DNA of 64,000 nucleotides, from assembly GCF_023509035.1 (NCBI RefSeq), contig NZ_CP075583.1, positions 3,720,001-3,784,000 of the forward strand, read 5' to 3'. The DNA comes from Janthinobacterium lividum. GTDB lineage: Bacteria > Pseudomonadota > Gammaproteobacteria > Burkholderiales > Burkholderiaceae_D. Below the pieces are notes generated by a model, which saw only the letters and a list, made by a program, of their open reading frames with translations, ran no database searches and was not told where the DNA came from. This document shows, piece by piece, positions 11,580-20,560 of the stretch (position 1 is its first letter; every line of letters begins with the position of its first letter). Both the position numbers and the translations under genes were made by a program.

Positions 11580-12986
11580 TCAGGGCGATGGCGGCATGAC
11601 CCAGTGCGCCAGCGCGCTGCGCTCCAGGCTCAGATGCTTGGCCACGGCGGCTGCCTCGAAGGCCCACAGGCCGTAGTAGCCGCCCAGGCCGTGCGCGCGC
11701 AAATGGCCGTTGAACCAGTCTTCGCGCACCAGCGCGCCATGCCAGTTGGCCAGGTATTGCCGCAGGTGCTCGAGCTGCTGCGCGGGATCGTTTTCGTCCA
11801 GGCAGTCGTACAGGGCCGAATACGGCTCGGCGAAATACCATTCGTCGACGGCGGGCCGCTGCGGATCGATGGTCGACAGCAGCGCCTCATACACACCGTC
11901 TTCGCCATCGAAGGCCGTCTGCAGGGCGGCCAGGCGGGCAGCGAGGTCGTGGCGGTCGAACAGCAGGGCGGCGCCCAGCAACTGCAAGGTGCGCGCGTAA
12001 TCCGTCAATTGTTCGAAATCAAAGGCTGGCAAGGCATCGTCATCGTAGGCGGCGGCCAGCTCCGCGCGCGCTGTTTCGCAGGCGGCGACGGCCGCTTCCA
12101 GCGCACTGTCCACCTCGGGCAAGGGCAGGCCGGCCGTGTAGCGCAGCGAGAATACCTGGTAAGCCACGCTGGCGGCCGCGCAAGCCCAGTAGGCGCTATC
12201 GCCACCATCGTCTTGCGCCCGCGCCTGTGCCCGCACATAGGCCGCCAGCAGGGCGTCGAGATAGGCCAGATTGCGGGCGAAATCGAACTGGGTGCCGAAC
12301 GGCAAGGGCGGCGCCTGGCGCGGCGTGCATGGCCAGGGCGTGGACGAAGGCGGGCAGGTCGCGGCGCAATCGCGCTGGATGGCCCAATCGGCGAAGATTT
12401 GCTGCATATATTGCGCCGTCTCGTCGTCGTGGACGATGGCGCCGACGCCCACCATGGTCGTGCCCAGCAGGGTGTAGCCAGGGAAGCGGCTGCTCTCGTA
12501 GGCGATGGTAGTCACGCTCTGGATGGTCCTGCCGTCGCTCAGGTCGCGCACGCGGAAGTACACGTCGTCCCAGCCCGCTTGCGGTGGCGCTGGCGGTTCA
12601 GTCGGCAGGGTGGCCCAGCTGCCGTCCGGCTGCTCTTCATAGGCCTCGAGCAGTTCATCGAGGCCACCGGGGCGGTCGATGCGGTTGTTGGCATCGTATT
12701 GCAGGCCCAGTTCGGCCGCGAAGGCTGCCGCGTGGCGGCCCTCGAAGACCAGGTACTGGGAGCTCGTGGTGCCGACCAGCAGATCCGTGTGCTGGCCCGC
12801 CACGCTGAGCGCCTGCGGCAGCCGGCACCATTGGTAGTACGGAATGCCGGCCATGGAGCCGCCTTCGGCCGCCTGAGGGTTGGTGAAGCGCAGTTGTTCC
12901 AGCCATTTATAGCGTTCGTACCGCTCCGCTTCCGTGCCGCTGCCTCGGCCAGTCAATTCATCGAGCAGGGTATTTAACAACATCAT
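11580..12986 (-). CDS. Protein with PoNi_C (DUF1911)-like C-terminus, possible toxin-immunity protein
   Basis: A 468-residue protein (ATG at 12986 or 12983). The N-terminal 220 residues are of no family I recognise. The C-terminal half is helical and ends with a segment YLANWHGAL..DWFNGH...GYYGLWAFEAAAVAKHL, which closely resembles the ending of PoNi_C (DUF1911) proteins, immunity proteins against PoNe-type DNase toxins delivered by type VI secretion. The match is from memory of the family pattern, not a search. No PoNe toxin, VgrG, Rhs or PAAR gene is visible nearby. The two genes downstream on the same strand are of unknown function, so the cluster could be orphan immunity genes. The fused N-terminal domain is not usual for PoNi. 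Confidence 0.62.
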   Translation of the reverse strand: MMLLNTLLDELTGRGSGTEAERYERYKWLEQLRFTNPQAAEGGSMAGIPYYQWCRLPQALSVAGQHTDLLVGTTSSQYLVFEGRHAAAFAAELGLQYDANNRIDRPGGLDELLEAYEEQPDGSWATLPTEPPAPPQAGWDDVYFRVRDLSDGRTIQSVTTIAYESSRFPGYTLLGTTMVGVGAIVHDDETAQYMQQIFADWAIQRDCAATCPPSSTPWPCTPRQAPPLPFGTQFDFARNLAYLDALLAAYVRAQARAQDDGGDSAYWACAAASVAYQVFSLRYTAGLPLPEVDSALEAAVAACETARAELAAAYDDDALPAFDFEQLTDYARTLQLLGAALLFDRHDLAARLAALQTAFDGEDGVYEALLSTIDPQRPAVDEWYFAEPYSALYDCLDENDPAQQLEHLRQYLANWHGALVREDWFNGHLRAHGLGGYYGLWAFEAAAVAKHLSLERSALAHWVMPPSP

Positions 12987-13020
12987 CTATCTATCCTAAA
13001 AAAGTGTGTGTGGCATGGCG

Positions 13021-13833
13021 TCATGCCGGCGTGCTTTGCGTAAACGCAAACAGCGCGTCGAGCACGGCGTCGGGCTGCTCGGCCATCAATTCGTGCCCGC
13101 TGTCGACCTGCACCACCGTGCCATGCGCGATGCCAGACGTCAGCAGCTTGGTCGATTTGGGCGGCGTCATCATGTCGCGCGCGCCGAAAATGAATAAAGT
13201 GGGGCAGTGTACCGAAGCGGCGGCGATTTCGCCGTTCGCGTAGGCATTGCAGGCGAAAAAATCCGTGTGAAACACGTGATCGGGGTTGAGGGCGGCGATG
13301 CGCTGTTTCAAGCGACGCGCGCCGCCCATGGCATAGAAGCCCGGGCCGGGGAACGACGGCTTTTGCGCGATCGACGAGTGCGACCAGATATTGACCATGT
13401 CGATGGCAGCCTGTTCGTCCTGGAGCGACGTTTCCAGCAGCGCGGGCGAGACCTTCATCGGGTAGGTGGACCCCAGCATGGCCAGGTGGCTGATCCTCCC
13501 GGGCGCCAGGAATGCCGCTTCCAGCGCGATCAATGAACCCATGCTGTGGCCGATCAGCATGGCCTTGGCCGCGCCAGCCGCGTCCAGCACGGCCAGGATC
13601 CAGTGCGCCAGTGCTGCGACATTATCCTTTGCTGTACCCAGGCTGCGCCCATGGCCGGGCAAGTCGACGGCCAGCACGTTCCAGCCGTGGTGGGCGAAAT
13701 AGCGCGTTTGCAAGGCCCACACGGAATGGTCGTTCTGCGCGCCGTGGATGAAGACGGCCGTCGGCTGGCCCGGGTTGTATGGTTTGCCGCCCGTGTAGCA
13801 GTAGGCCGTGGTGTTCTCGATGGTGAAGTGCAT
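13021..13833 (-). CDS. Alpha/beta hydrolase
   Basis: A 270-residue alpha/beta-hydrolase. The oxyanion-side HGAQNDHSVW motif is near residue 30, the nucleophile elbow is GHSMG near residue 95, the likely catalytic Asp lies in FGARDMM near 212 and the catalytic His in DSGHELM near 243. This is the set expected of an active serine esterase or haloperoxidase-like hydrolase; substrate unknown. It starts one base after the stop of the O-acetylhomoserine sulfhydrylase gene (TGA-G-ATG), so translation is almost certainly coupled. One possibility is hydrolysis of an activated ester in the same sulfur pathway, but that is only an inference from the pairing. Confidence 0.85.
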   Translation of the reverse strand: MHFTIENTTAYCYTGGKPYNPGQPTAVFIHGAQNDHSVWALQTRYFAHHGWNVLAVDLPGHGRSLGTAKDNVAALAHWILAVLDAAGAAKAMLIGHSMGSLIALEAAFLAPGRISHLAMLGSTYPMKVSPALLETSLQDEQAAIDMVNIWSHSSIAQKPSFPGPGFYAMGGARRLKQRIAALNPDHVFHTDFFACNAYANGEIAAASVHCPTLFIFGARDMMTPPKSTKLLTSGIAHGTVVQVDSGHELMAEQPDAVLDALFAFTQSTPA

Positions 13834-13834
13834 C

Positions 13835-15145
13835 TCAGGCGCCTTTCTGCGACAGTTTCAGGCTGCGGGCCAGGTCTTCAATTAAGTCGTCCGCGTCTTC
13901 CAGGCCCACCGATAAGCGCATGGTGCCCTGCGTGATGCCCGATTGCGCCAGTTGATCGTCGGGCACGCGGAAATGCGTGGTGGAAGCGGGGTGGATGACG
14001 AGCGACTTGGCGTCGCCCACGTTGGCCAGGTGCGAGAAGATCTTGAGGCTGTCGACAAAGCGCTGGCCCGCCGCGCGGTCGCCGCGCAGGCGGAAGGTGA
14101 ACACGCCGCCCGCGCCTTTCGGCAGCAGGGTTTTCGCCAGTTCGTAGTCGGGATGCGACGGCAGTTCGGGGTAGGACACGGCATCCACGGCCGGATTGGC
14201 CAGCAGGAAGTCGATGATTTTGCGCGTATTGGCCACGTGGCGGTCCATGCGCAAGCCCAGGGTTTCGATGCCCTGCAGGATGGCGAAGGCATTGTGCGGG
14301 CTCATGACGGCACCGAAATCGCGCAAGCCTTCGCGCCGCGCGCGCAGGGCGAACGGCGCCACCGTCGATTCTTCGGCGAAGACCATGCCGTGGAAGCCTT
14401 CATACGGCTCGCACAGTTCGGCGAAACGGCCCGTTTTGTCGTACGCGGCTTGCCAGTCGAAGGTGCCGCCGTCGACGAGCAAGCCGCCGATGGCCGTGCC
14501 GTGCCCGCACAGGAACTTGGTGGCCGAGTGGAACACCAGGTCGGCGCCATGCTCGAAGGGGCGCAGTAAATAGGGCGTGGTAAACGTCGAATCGAGCATC
14601 AGTGGCAGCTGGTGTTCGTGCGCCAGGGCGGCAATCGTCGGGATATCCAGCACGTCGAGGCCGGGATTGCCCAGGGTTTCCGCAAACAGTACTTTTGTAT
14701 CTGGGCGGATGGCGGCGCGCCAGGCATCCGCATCGCGCGGGTCGACAAAGGTCGTCTCGATGCCGAAGCGTTTCAAGGTGTAGGCCAGCAGGTTGTGCGA
14801 GCCGCCGTACAGGGCGCGCGAGGCAACGATGTGCGAACCCGCACCCGCGATGGTACATAGGCCCAGGTGCATGGCGGCCTGGCCGCTGGCCGTGGCGATG
14901 CCTGCCACGCCCCCTTCGAGTGCGGCGATGCGCTCTTCCAGCACGGCGTTGGTGGGATTCGAGATACGCGAATACACGTGGCCGGCCCGCTCCATATTGA
15001 ACAGCGAGGCTGCATGCTCCGAGCTCTTGAAGGCAAACGATGAAGTGAAATGGATGGGCGTGGCGCGCGCGCCCGTGGCCGGGTCGGGCGCCGCGCCCGC
15101 ATGCAGGGATAAAGTATCGAAACCGGGGTATTTCGGGCCGCTCAT
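13835..15145 (-). CDS. metY: O-acetylhomoserine sulfhydrylase / MetY-type PLP enzyme
   Basis: A 436-residue PLP-dependent Cys/Met-metabolism enzyme. It has YSRISNPTNAVLEERIAALEGG (residues about 55-80), the PLP-lysine region FHSATKFLCGHGTAIGG near 205-220, and the C-terminal ...HPASTTH...SGI..G.MRLSVGLED segment. These, with the length of about 430, fit O-acetylhomoserine aminocarboxypropyltransferase, which makes homocysteine from O-acetylhomoserine and sulfide. The start at 15145 is chosen for MSGPKYPGFDTLSLHAG, typical of MetY, with GGAGA-type ribosome-binding sequence upstream; the frame stays open further upstream without family similarity. It is translationally coupled to the alpha/beta hydrolase. 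Confidence 0.88.
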   Translation of the reverse strand: MSGPKYPGFDTLSLHAGAAPDPATGARATPIHFTSSFAFKSSEHAASLFNMERAGHVYSRISNPTNAVLEERIAALEGGVAGIATASGQAAMHLGLCTIAGAGSHIVASRALYGGSHNLLAYTLKRFGIETTFVDPRDADAWRAAIRPDTKVLFAETLGNPGLDVLDIPTIAALAHEHQLPLMLDSTFTTPYLLRPFEHGADLVFHSATKFLCGHGTAIGGLLVDGGTFDWQAAYDKTGRFAELCEPYEGFHGMVFAEESTVAPFALRARREGLRDFGAVMSPHNAFAILQGIETLGLRMDRHVANTRKIIDFLLANPAVDAVSYPELPSHPDYELAKTLLPKGAGGVFTFRLRGDRAAGQRFVDSLKIFSHLANVGDAKSLVIHPASTTHFRVPDDQLAQSGITQGTMRLSVGLEDADDLIEDLARSLKLSQKGA

Positions 15146-15428
15146 GGTGTCTCCGCCAAGTTTTATAGTGGCAGGATCATAAGCTGATTTGCAGCTAAGC
15201 AAAGGGCTGCTGTGCAGGGCGCATGGCGCCGTGCTGGCGGGTCGCGCGTGTAACCTGCAGTGTAAAAAAAGTGACCGGGGCGGCACGGCAGTGGTAGGAT
15301 ACCGGATCAGCGATATTCGGGCTGTTTTACCTGTGCGCGTGCGCCGCGCCGCAGGGAAGGCTGCTACGTGCCAGCGAAATCCTGGGCTTCAGGCGAACTC
15401 TCATCGCATGTCCACCAGGAAAGATTTT

Positions 15429-16052
15429 ATGCCCGCAATATCGTTCGACGGCTCCCTTGCCGTACCCGGACCTTCTATCGTCGACGGCCTGTGCCACGCA
15501 GGCTGGCTCATGCAAGAGCATTTTATCTCCCCTGAACTGAGCCGCCAGCTGGCCGCCGAATGCGTGCAATCCATGCTCAGCGGCAAGATGAAGGGCGCCG
15601 GCGTGGGCAGCGGCCATGCGCCGCTGCTGCAGCCGGACATCCGCGGCGACCATATCGAATGGCTGGAAACGGGCAGGTCTGGCGCCTGCGATAGTTATCT
15701 GAGCCATATGGAAGCGCTGCGCCAGACCCTGAACCGCGAGCTGTTCCTGGGACTGGACGAGTACGAAAGCCATTTTGCCCTGTACGCGCCGGGCGCCTTT
15801 TACCGCGCCCATCTGGACCGTTTCCGCGACGACGACAAGCGCACCGTATCCGTCGTGCTGTACCTGAACGACGACTGGCTGCCCGAGCACGGTGGCGCGC
15901 TGCGCCTGCACCCGCAGGATGGCGACCACGTGGATATCGCGCCGGTAGCGGGACGCATGGCCATGTTTTTGTCGGGCGAGATACTGCATGAAGTGTTGCC
16001 GACGGCGCGCGAGCGCCTGTCCATCGCCGGCTGGTTCCGCCGCAGAGCATGA
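15429..16052 (+). CDS. 2OG-Fe(II) oxygenase (prolyl-hydroxylase-like)
   Basis: A 207-residue protein of the SM-20/PiuC/prolyl 4-hydroxylase superfamily. The iron-binding HxD is in YRAHLDRF (His128, Asp130), the distal His is in EILHEVLP (His187), and the 2-oxoglutarate-binding Arg follows in ARERLS. All key residues are present, so an active dioxygenase is likely; substrate unknown. ATG at 15429 is preferred because AGGAAAG lies at proper distance; an earlier in-frame ATG at 15408 and a long open extension exist but lack family similarity. It stands alone, divergent from metY, with a separate CBS-domain gene downstream. Confidence 0.84.
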   Translation: MPAISFDGSLAVPGPSIVDGLCHAGWLMQEHFISPELSRQLAAECVQSMLSGKMKGAGVGSGHAPLLQPDIRGDHIEWLETGRSGACDSYLSHMEALRQTLNRELFLGLDEYESHFALYAPGAFYRAHLDRFRDDDKRTVSVVLYLNDDWLPEHGGALRLHPQDGDHVDIAPVAGRMAMFLSGEILHEVLPTARERLSIAGWFRRRA

Positions 16053-16180
16053 TGCAAAGTTGCGCGCAATCCCCGTCGATTTGATTGCGCGCAAGGCTGG
16101 ATTTTTCTACAGGCATAGGCTACAGTCGCAGTAAGGGCTAGAATAACTAAAATACCAATCACGCGGACAGGACGGCCAAT

Positions 16181-16627
16181 ATGAAAGTATCTGAAATTCT
16201 CCAAGTCAAGGGCAACATCCTCTATACGGTCACGCCTGACCAGCCCTTGCTTGATGCGGCCAATACCATGGCTGAAAAAGACATCGGTTCGCTGGTGGTC
16301 ATGGAATTCGGCGACCTGGTCGGCATGCTGACCTTCCGCGAAGTGCTCAACGCGCTGCATGAAAACGCGGGCCAGATCGGCGGCGGCACCGTGCGCAAGC
16401 ACATGGATGACCATCCGATCACCGTGACGCCCGATACGGAAGTCAATGAAGTGCGTCGCATCATGCTGGAAAAGCACGCGCGCTACCTGCCCGTCATGAA
16501 CGCCAAGACCTTGCTGGGCGTTATCTCCTTTTACGACGTCGCGCGCGCCGTGCTGGAAGCGCAAAGCTTTGAAAACCAGATGCTCAAGGCGTATATCCGC
16601 GACTGGCCGGCCGAAACCGCCGACTAA
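16181..16627 (+). CDS. Two-CBS-domain protein
   Basis: A 148-residue protein made of two CBS repeats (about residues 8-60 and 75-130). Landmarks are DIGSLVVME.GDLVGMLTFREVL in the first and PVMNAKTLLGVISFYDVARAVL in the second. Stand-alone CBS pairs bind adenosine nucleotides and act as sensors or regulators of other proteins. No partner is fused or adjacent, so the role is not deducible. It ends just before a strong hairpin that serves as terminator. Confidence 0.88.
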   Translation: MKVSEILQVKGNILYTVTPDQPLLDAANTMAEKDIGSLVVMEFGDLVGMLTFREVLNALHENAGQIGGGTVRKHMDDHPITVTPDTEVNEVRRIMLEKHARYLPVMNAKTLLGVISFYDVARAVLEAQSFENQMLKAYIRDWPAETAD

Positions 16628-16649
16628 GCTTCGCTCATGCAGTAAAAAC

Positions 16650-16673
16650 AACGCCGGCACTGCCGGCGTTTTG
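16650..16673. terminator. Bidirectional rho-independent terminator
   Basis: The hairpin AACGCCGGC-ACT-GCCGGCGTT is followed by TT on the plus side and preceded by an A-rich stretch, so it can end both the CBS gene and the convergent REC-GGDEF-EAL gene. Confidence 0.75.
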
Positions 16674-16695
16674 CATTGTCAATTCAAAGTGGCGC

Positions 16696-18958
16696 CTATG
16701 CGGCACCCTGCAGTGCTTCGTTGTTCAGCCAGGTGCCCAGCGCCGTGGCCGTCATGGGGCGGGCGAACAAAAAGCCTTGCGCCATGGGGCAGCCCAGCGC
16801 CTGCAAAATTTGCGCTTGCCGCTCGTCTTCCACGCCTTCCGCGATTACGGCCAGGCCCAGGTTGCGGCCCAGCTGGATGACCATCTCGGCGATGCTGCTG
16901 CCGCGCGCGGAGCCCGTGATTTCTGTCACGAAGGCACGGTCGATCTTGAGGCGGTCGACTTGCAGGCGCTGCAGGTAGGACAGCGAGGAAAAGCCGGTGC
17001 CGAAGTCGTCGATGGCGATGCTCACGCCCGTCTGCTTGATTTGCCACAGCATCTTGATCAGCAGATCCGGCTCTTCCATGGCCATCGATTCCGTGATTTC
17101 CAGCTCGATGAACTCGGGCGGCGCCTGCGTCTCTTCCAGCGCCGCGCGCAGCATTTCCAGGAACAGCGGGTGGCGGAACTGCACTTGCGACACGTTGACG
17201 GACATGACGAAATTGCGGTGGCCCTGCTCGCGCAGCAGCACCAGTTCGCGGCAGGCCGTGCGCAGCACCCATTCACCGAGGTCGATGATGATGCCCGAAT
17301 ACTCGGCAATGGGGATAAAGCGGTCGGGCGAGATGAATTTGCCATCCGGCGTCTGCCAGCGCAGCAGTGCTTCGGCGCCCACGGGGCGGCGCGTGCTCAG
17401 GTCGATCTGCGGCTGATATACGACAAACAGCTGGCCCTGGCTGAAGGCCGTGCGCAGCGCATGCATCATGCGCACTCTCTCGCGGATTTCGATGCCCATG
17501 CTGCGCGAAAAATAGAAGTGTCCGGCGCGCTGCTGGCTTTTCGCCCGCTTCAGGGCGATATCGGCGTCCTTCAGCGCATCGGCGCCCGTGCTTGCATGTT
17601 CGCCCAGCCGCACCAGGCCCAGGGTGGCCGATAACTGCACGTCCTGGCCATCGATGCTGAACGGCGCCTGGAACAGGGCCAGAATCTTGGCCGGATTGAC
17701 TTGCGAAGAGTCGCCCAGCACGCAGAAAATGTCGCCGCCCAGGCGCGCCACCGTCAGTTGCGGACCCAGCTGGGTTTGCAGGCGTCCGGCCACGGCCACG
17801 AGCAGCATGTCGCCGAACTGGTGCCCCAGCGCGTCGTTGGTCTCGGCAAAGTGGTCGAGGTCAACCAGCGACAGGGTGGCGTCGTCGCGCGCGGGGCCGG
17901 CCAGGGCGGCGTCGAGGATTTCCACCAGGCGCGTGCGGTTGGGCAGCTTCGACAACTGATCGTAGAAGGCGGCATTGTGCAGGTGCGACACCAGCTCGAC
18001 ATTGTCCAGGCCCACGGCGACATTGCTGCAGAATACTTCCAGCAGGCTTTCATCGATGGCCGAGAGGGGGCGCGGCAGCACCAGATAGGCGGCCGCATCG
18101 CGGCTGGCCTTGCCCGCGAAGTACAGGGTGGCGTAGTCGTGCGCGTACACATTGCGCCGCTGCGCCAGGGTGTGCTCGATGGCGGCCATCACGCGCGGGT
18201 TTTGCAGGCCGCACAGGGCGCTGTGCGGCAGGCTGGAAAAAGCTGCCCGTGCAGGCCGAGACGAGCAGTTCCCGCGAGCCGTTGTCCTGCAAGTCCTGCA
18301 CGCACAGCACGCCGTCGGCGCGGATGCCCAGCAGGTCGGCGATCTGTGCCAGCACGCCGGCCGAGAAATTCTGCACGCCGTGCAGCGCCATCAACTGCGT
18401 GCTGGCGTGGACGATACGGTCCAGGCCACGCCGGCTGCTGCTGATCGAACGGATCTGTTCGTACGAGCGGATGGCCGCCGTCACCGTGGTAAACAGCTTG
18501 ATGCGCGTCAGTTCGGACTTGGTCTTGTAGTCGTTGATGTCGAAATCGCGGATGGCGTCGATTTCCGGCGCATAGCCTGGCTGGCCCGTGCGCAGGATGA
18601 TGCGCACGTCCGTCATTTTGAGGGTTTCGCGGATGTAGCGCACCAGATGCAGGCCAGCGTCATCCTGTTCCATCACCACGTCGAGCAGGATGACGGCGAT
18701 GTCGTCTTCATGCTTGAGCAGTTCGCGCGCCTGGCCGGCCGAATACGCATGCACGAATTCCAGCGGGCGGTGCTGCATTTCCAGGTTGCCCAGGGCGAAA
18801 GTGGTGGTGGAGTGGACGTCTTCATCGTCGTCGATGATCATCACCCGCCAGACGCTGCGCGGTGCGACGGCCAGCGGCGGTGCTGGTTGCTCATCGAGGA
18901 ATACCAGGTCGTCGTGATCGTCCTTGTTGGCGTCAAGGGGGATGATCGGTGCGGGCAT
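16696..18958 (-). CDS. Response regulator with degenerate GGDEF and EAL c-di-GMP phosphodiesterase domains, one frameshift
   Basis: Two frames join into one protein of about 753 residues if one surplus A is removed from the five-A run at 18237-18241. The N-terminus is a receiver domain (VWRVMIIDDDEDVH, phosphoacceptor in ILLDVVMEQD). A DUF3369-like sensor segment follows (about residues 170-330). The GGDEF domain carries GGDIF and is probably not a cyclase. The EAL domain has AEALLRW, ELEITES, DDFGTGFSS and a GVED segment, so c-di-GMP hydrolysis is likely. A cognate kinase gene is not adjacent. The join occurs precisely in the DUF3369 region, where both frames align with the family pattern. 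Confidence 0.85.
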
Positions 18959-19378
18959 GTATAGCTTCTCCAGGATGACTCGGAACGAGATGTGAGCACA
19001 TCAGAAATGTCCATGGCGTTGTTGCAGCGCCTCGCCGTACTCGCGTACTGTCTTCGGCGCCGCGCCTAGCCCTGGCCATTTCTGATGCACTCAGGGTGCA
19101 TCGAAAATGCAGCACTCAGGTGCACATTTTTTAATGGCCCATCATCCAAGTATATAGCTATTTAATAAGCAAAATGTTTTTTTAAGTCTATTCTGCGGAG
19201 CAATATTTCTTGTATTGCATGATTGCAACTCTTATTTGGTGTTTTTGTGTGAAAAAATACGCAGGATTTTAAAATGGCGAGATGGCTGGGGGAATATCGG
19301 GGCTAGTCGCGGCATTAGCGGCATGGCATGCCCCGCAGGCTGGTAGAATTGAGTTTTCCAGTCCTCACACTTCCTACT
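18959..19378. other. Intergenic region with inverted repeats, 420 bases
   Basis: No gene is supportable here. A 15-base inverted repeat with one mismatch lies at 18999-19013 and 19073-19087 (CATCAGAAATG..CCA and its complement). It is followed by two close copies of a GCACTCAGG(G)TGC hairpin at about 19086-19130, the second ending in ATTTTTT. The part from 19130 to 19250 is clearly A+T-rich and may hold the aroC promoter, but I cannot place -35/-10 boxes with confidence. Confidence 0.45.
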
Positions 19379-20474
19379 ATGTCCGGCAATTCTTTTGGCA
19401 AGCTGTTTTACTGTTACCACTTTCGGCGAATCGCATGGTCCGGCCATCGGCTGCGTGATCGATGGCTGTCCGCCGGGATTGACCCTGTCGGAAGCCGATA
19501 TCCAGCCCGAGCTGGACCGCCGCAAGCCGGGCACTTCGCGCCACGTGACGCAGCGCCAGGAATCGGATACGGTCGAGATTCTCTCCGGCGTGTACCAGGG
19601 CGTGACGACGGGCACGCCCATCGCGCTGCTGATTCGCAATGAAGACCAGCGCAGCAAGGATTACGGCAATATCGCGGAAAGCTTCCGCCCCGGTCACGCC
19701 GACTATACCTACTGGCATAAATACGGCGTGCGCGATCCGCGCGGCGGCGGGCGCTCCTCGGCGCGCCTGACGGCGCCCGTGGTGGGCGCGGCGGCGATTG
19801 CCAAGAAATGGCTGCTGCAGCAGTACGGCACCACGTTCAAGGGCTGCATGAGCCAATTGGGCGACATTCCCGTGCCGTTCCAGTCGTGGGAACACGTGCA
19901 TGCGAACCCGTTCTTTGCCGCCAGCGGCGATGCGGACCTGATCGCGCGCATGGAAGAGGCGATGGATCAATTGCGCCGCGATGGCGATTCCATCGGCGCG
20001 CGCATCGACGTCATTGCGCAAAACGTGCCGGTCGGCCTGGGCCAACCCATCTACGACAAGCTCGACGCCGACATCGCTTACGCCATGATGGGCATCAATG
20101 CCGTCAAGGGCGTGGAAATTGGCGCCGGTTTCGATTCGGTGGCGCAAAAGGGTTCCGAGCACGGCGACGAACTGACGCCGGAAGGCTTTATCGGCAATAA
20201 CGCCGGTGGCGTACTGGGCGGCATCTCGACGGGGCAGGAGATCAGTGTGTCGATCGCCATCAAGCCGACTTCGTCGATCCGCACGCCACGCCGTTCGATC
20301 GATAAAGAGGGCAATCCCGTGATGGTGGAAACGTTCGGCCGTCACGACCCGTGCGTGGGCATTCGCGCCACGCCAATCGCCGAAGCCATGCTGGCGCTGG
20401 TGCTGATCGACCACGCCCTGATGCACCGCGCGCAATGCGGCGATGTCTCGGTTTCGACGCCGAAGTTGAAATAA
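19379..20474 (+). CDS. aroC: Chorismate synthase, one frameshift in codon ~10
   Basis: This is the last enzyme of the shikimate pathway, converting EPSP to chorismate with reduced FMN. The family start [10 protein letters not shown] is encoded from ATG at 19379, but a surplus T in the four-T run 19406-19409 shifts the frame before [14 protein letters not shown]. The rest is intact: the GESHG motif, the RPGHAD..Y..KYG segment, RGGGRSSAR, and [14 protein letters not shown] near the end. Corrected length is about 364 residues, normal for AroC. A TTG inside the shifted frame could initiate a shortened protein, but the lost N-terminus is conserved. An essential biosynthetic gene broken at a homopolymer is most simply a sequencing error. 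Confidence 0.9.
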
Positions 20475-20499
20475 GTTTTAGCAGCTCGCGGCGGAAGAG

Positions 20500-20535
20500 C
20501 TGGGGTCAGACCCGCCGGGTCTGACCCCAGATTTT
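20500..20535. terminator. Palindromic GGGTCAGACCC-type hairpin, probable bidirectional terminator
   Basis: A perfect 14-base-arm inverted repeat (CTGGGGTCAGACCC / GGGTCTGACCCCAG) spans 20500-20530, followed by ATTTT on the plus strand. It lies between the convergent aroC and HDOD genes. The TGGGGTCAGACCC unit recurs in many betaproteobacterial genomes as a mobile or selected terminator-like palindrome. Confidence 0.7.
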
Positions 20536-20560
20536 GCATTTGTGGTGAAAGCTGGCAGCA

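Noticed and set aside
18933..19115. 60-codon frame before the REC-GGDEF-EAL gene
   Set aside because: It runs through the inverted repeats and has no ribosome-binding site.
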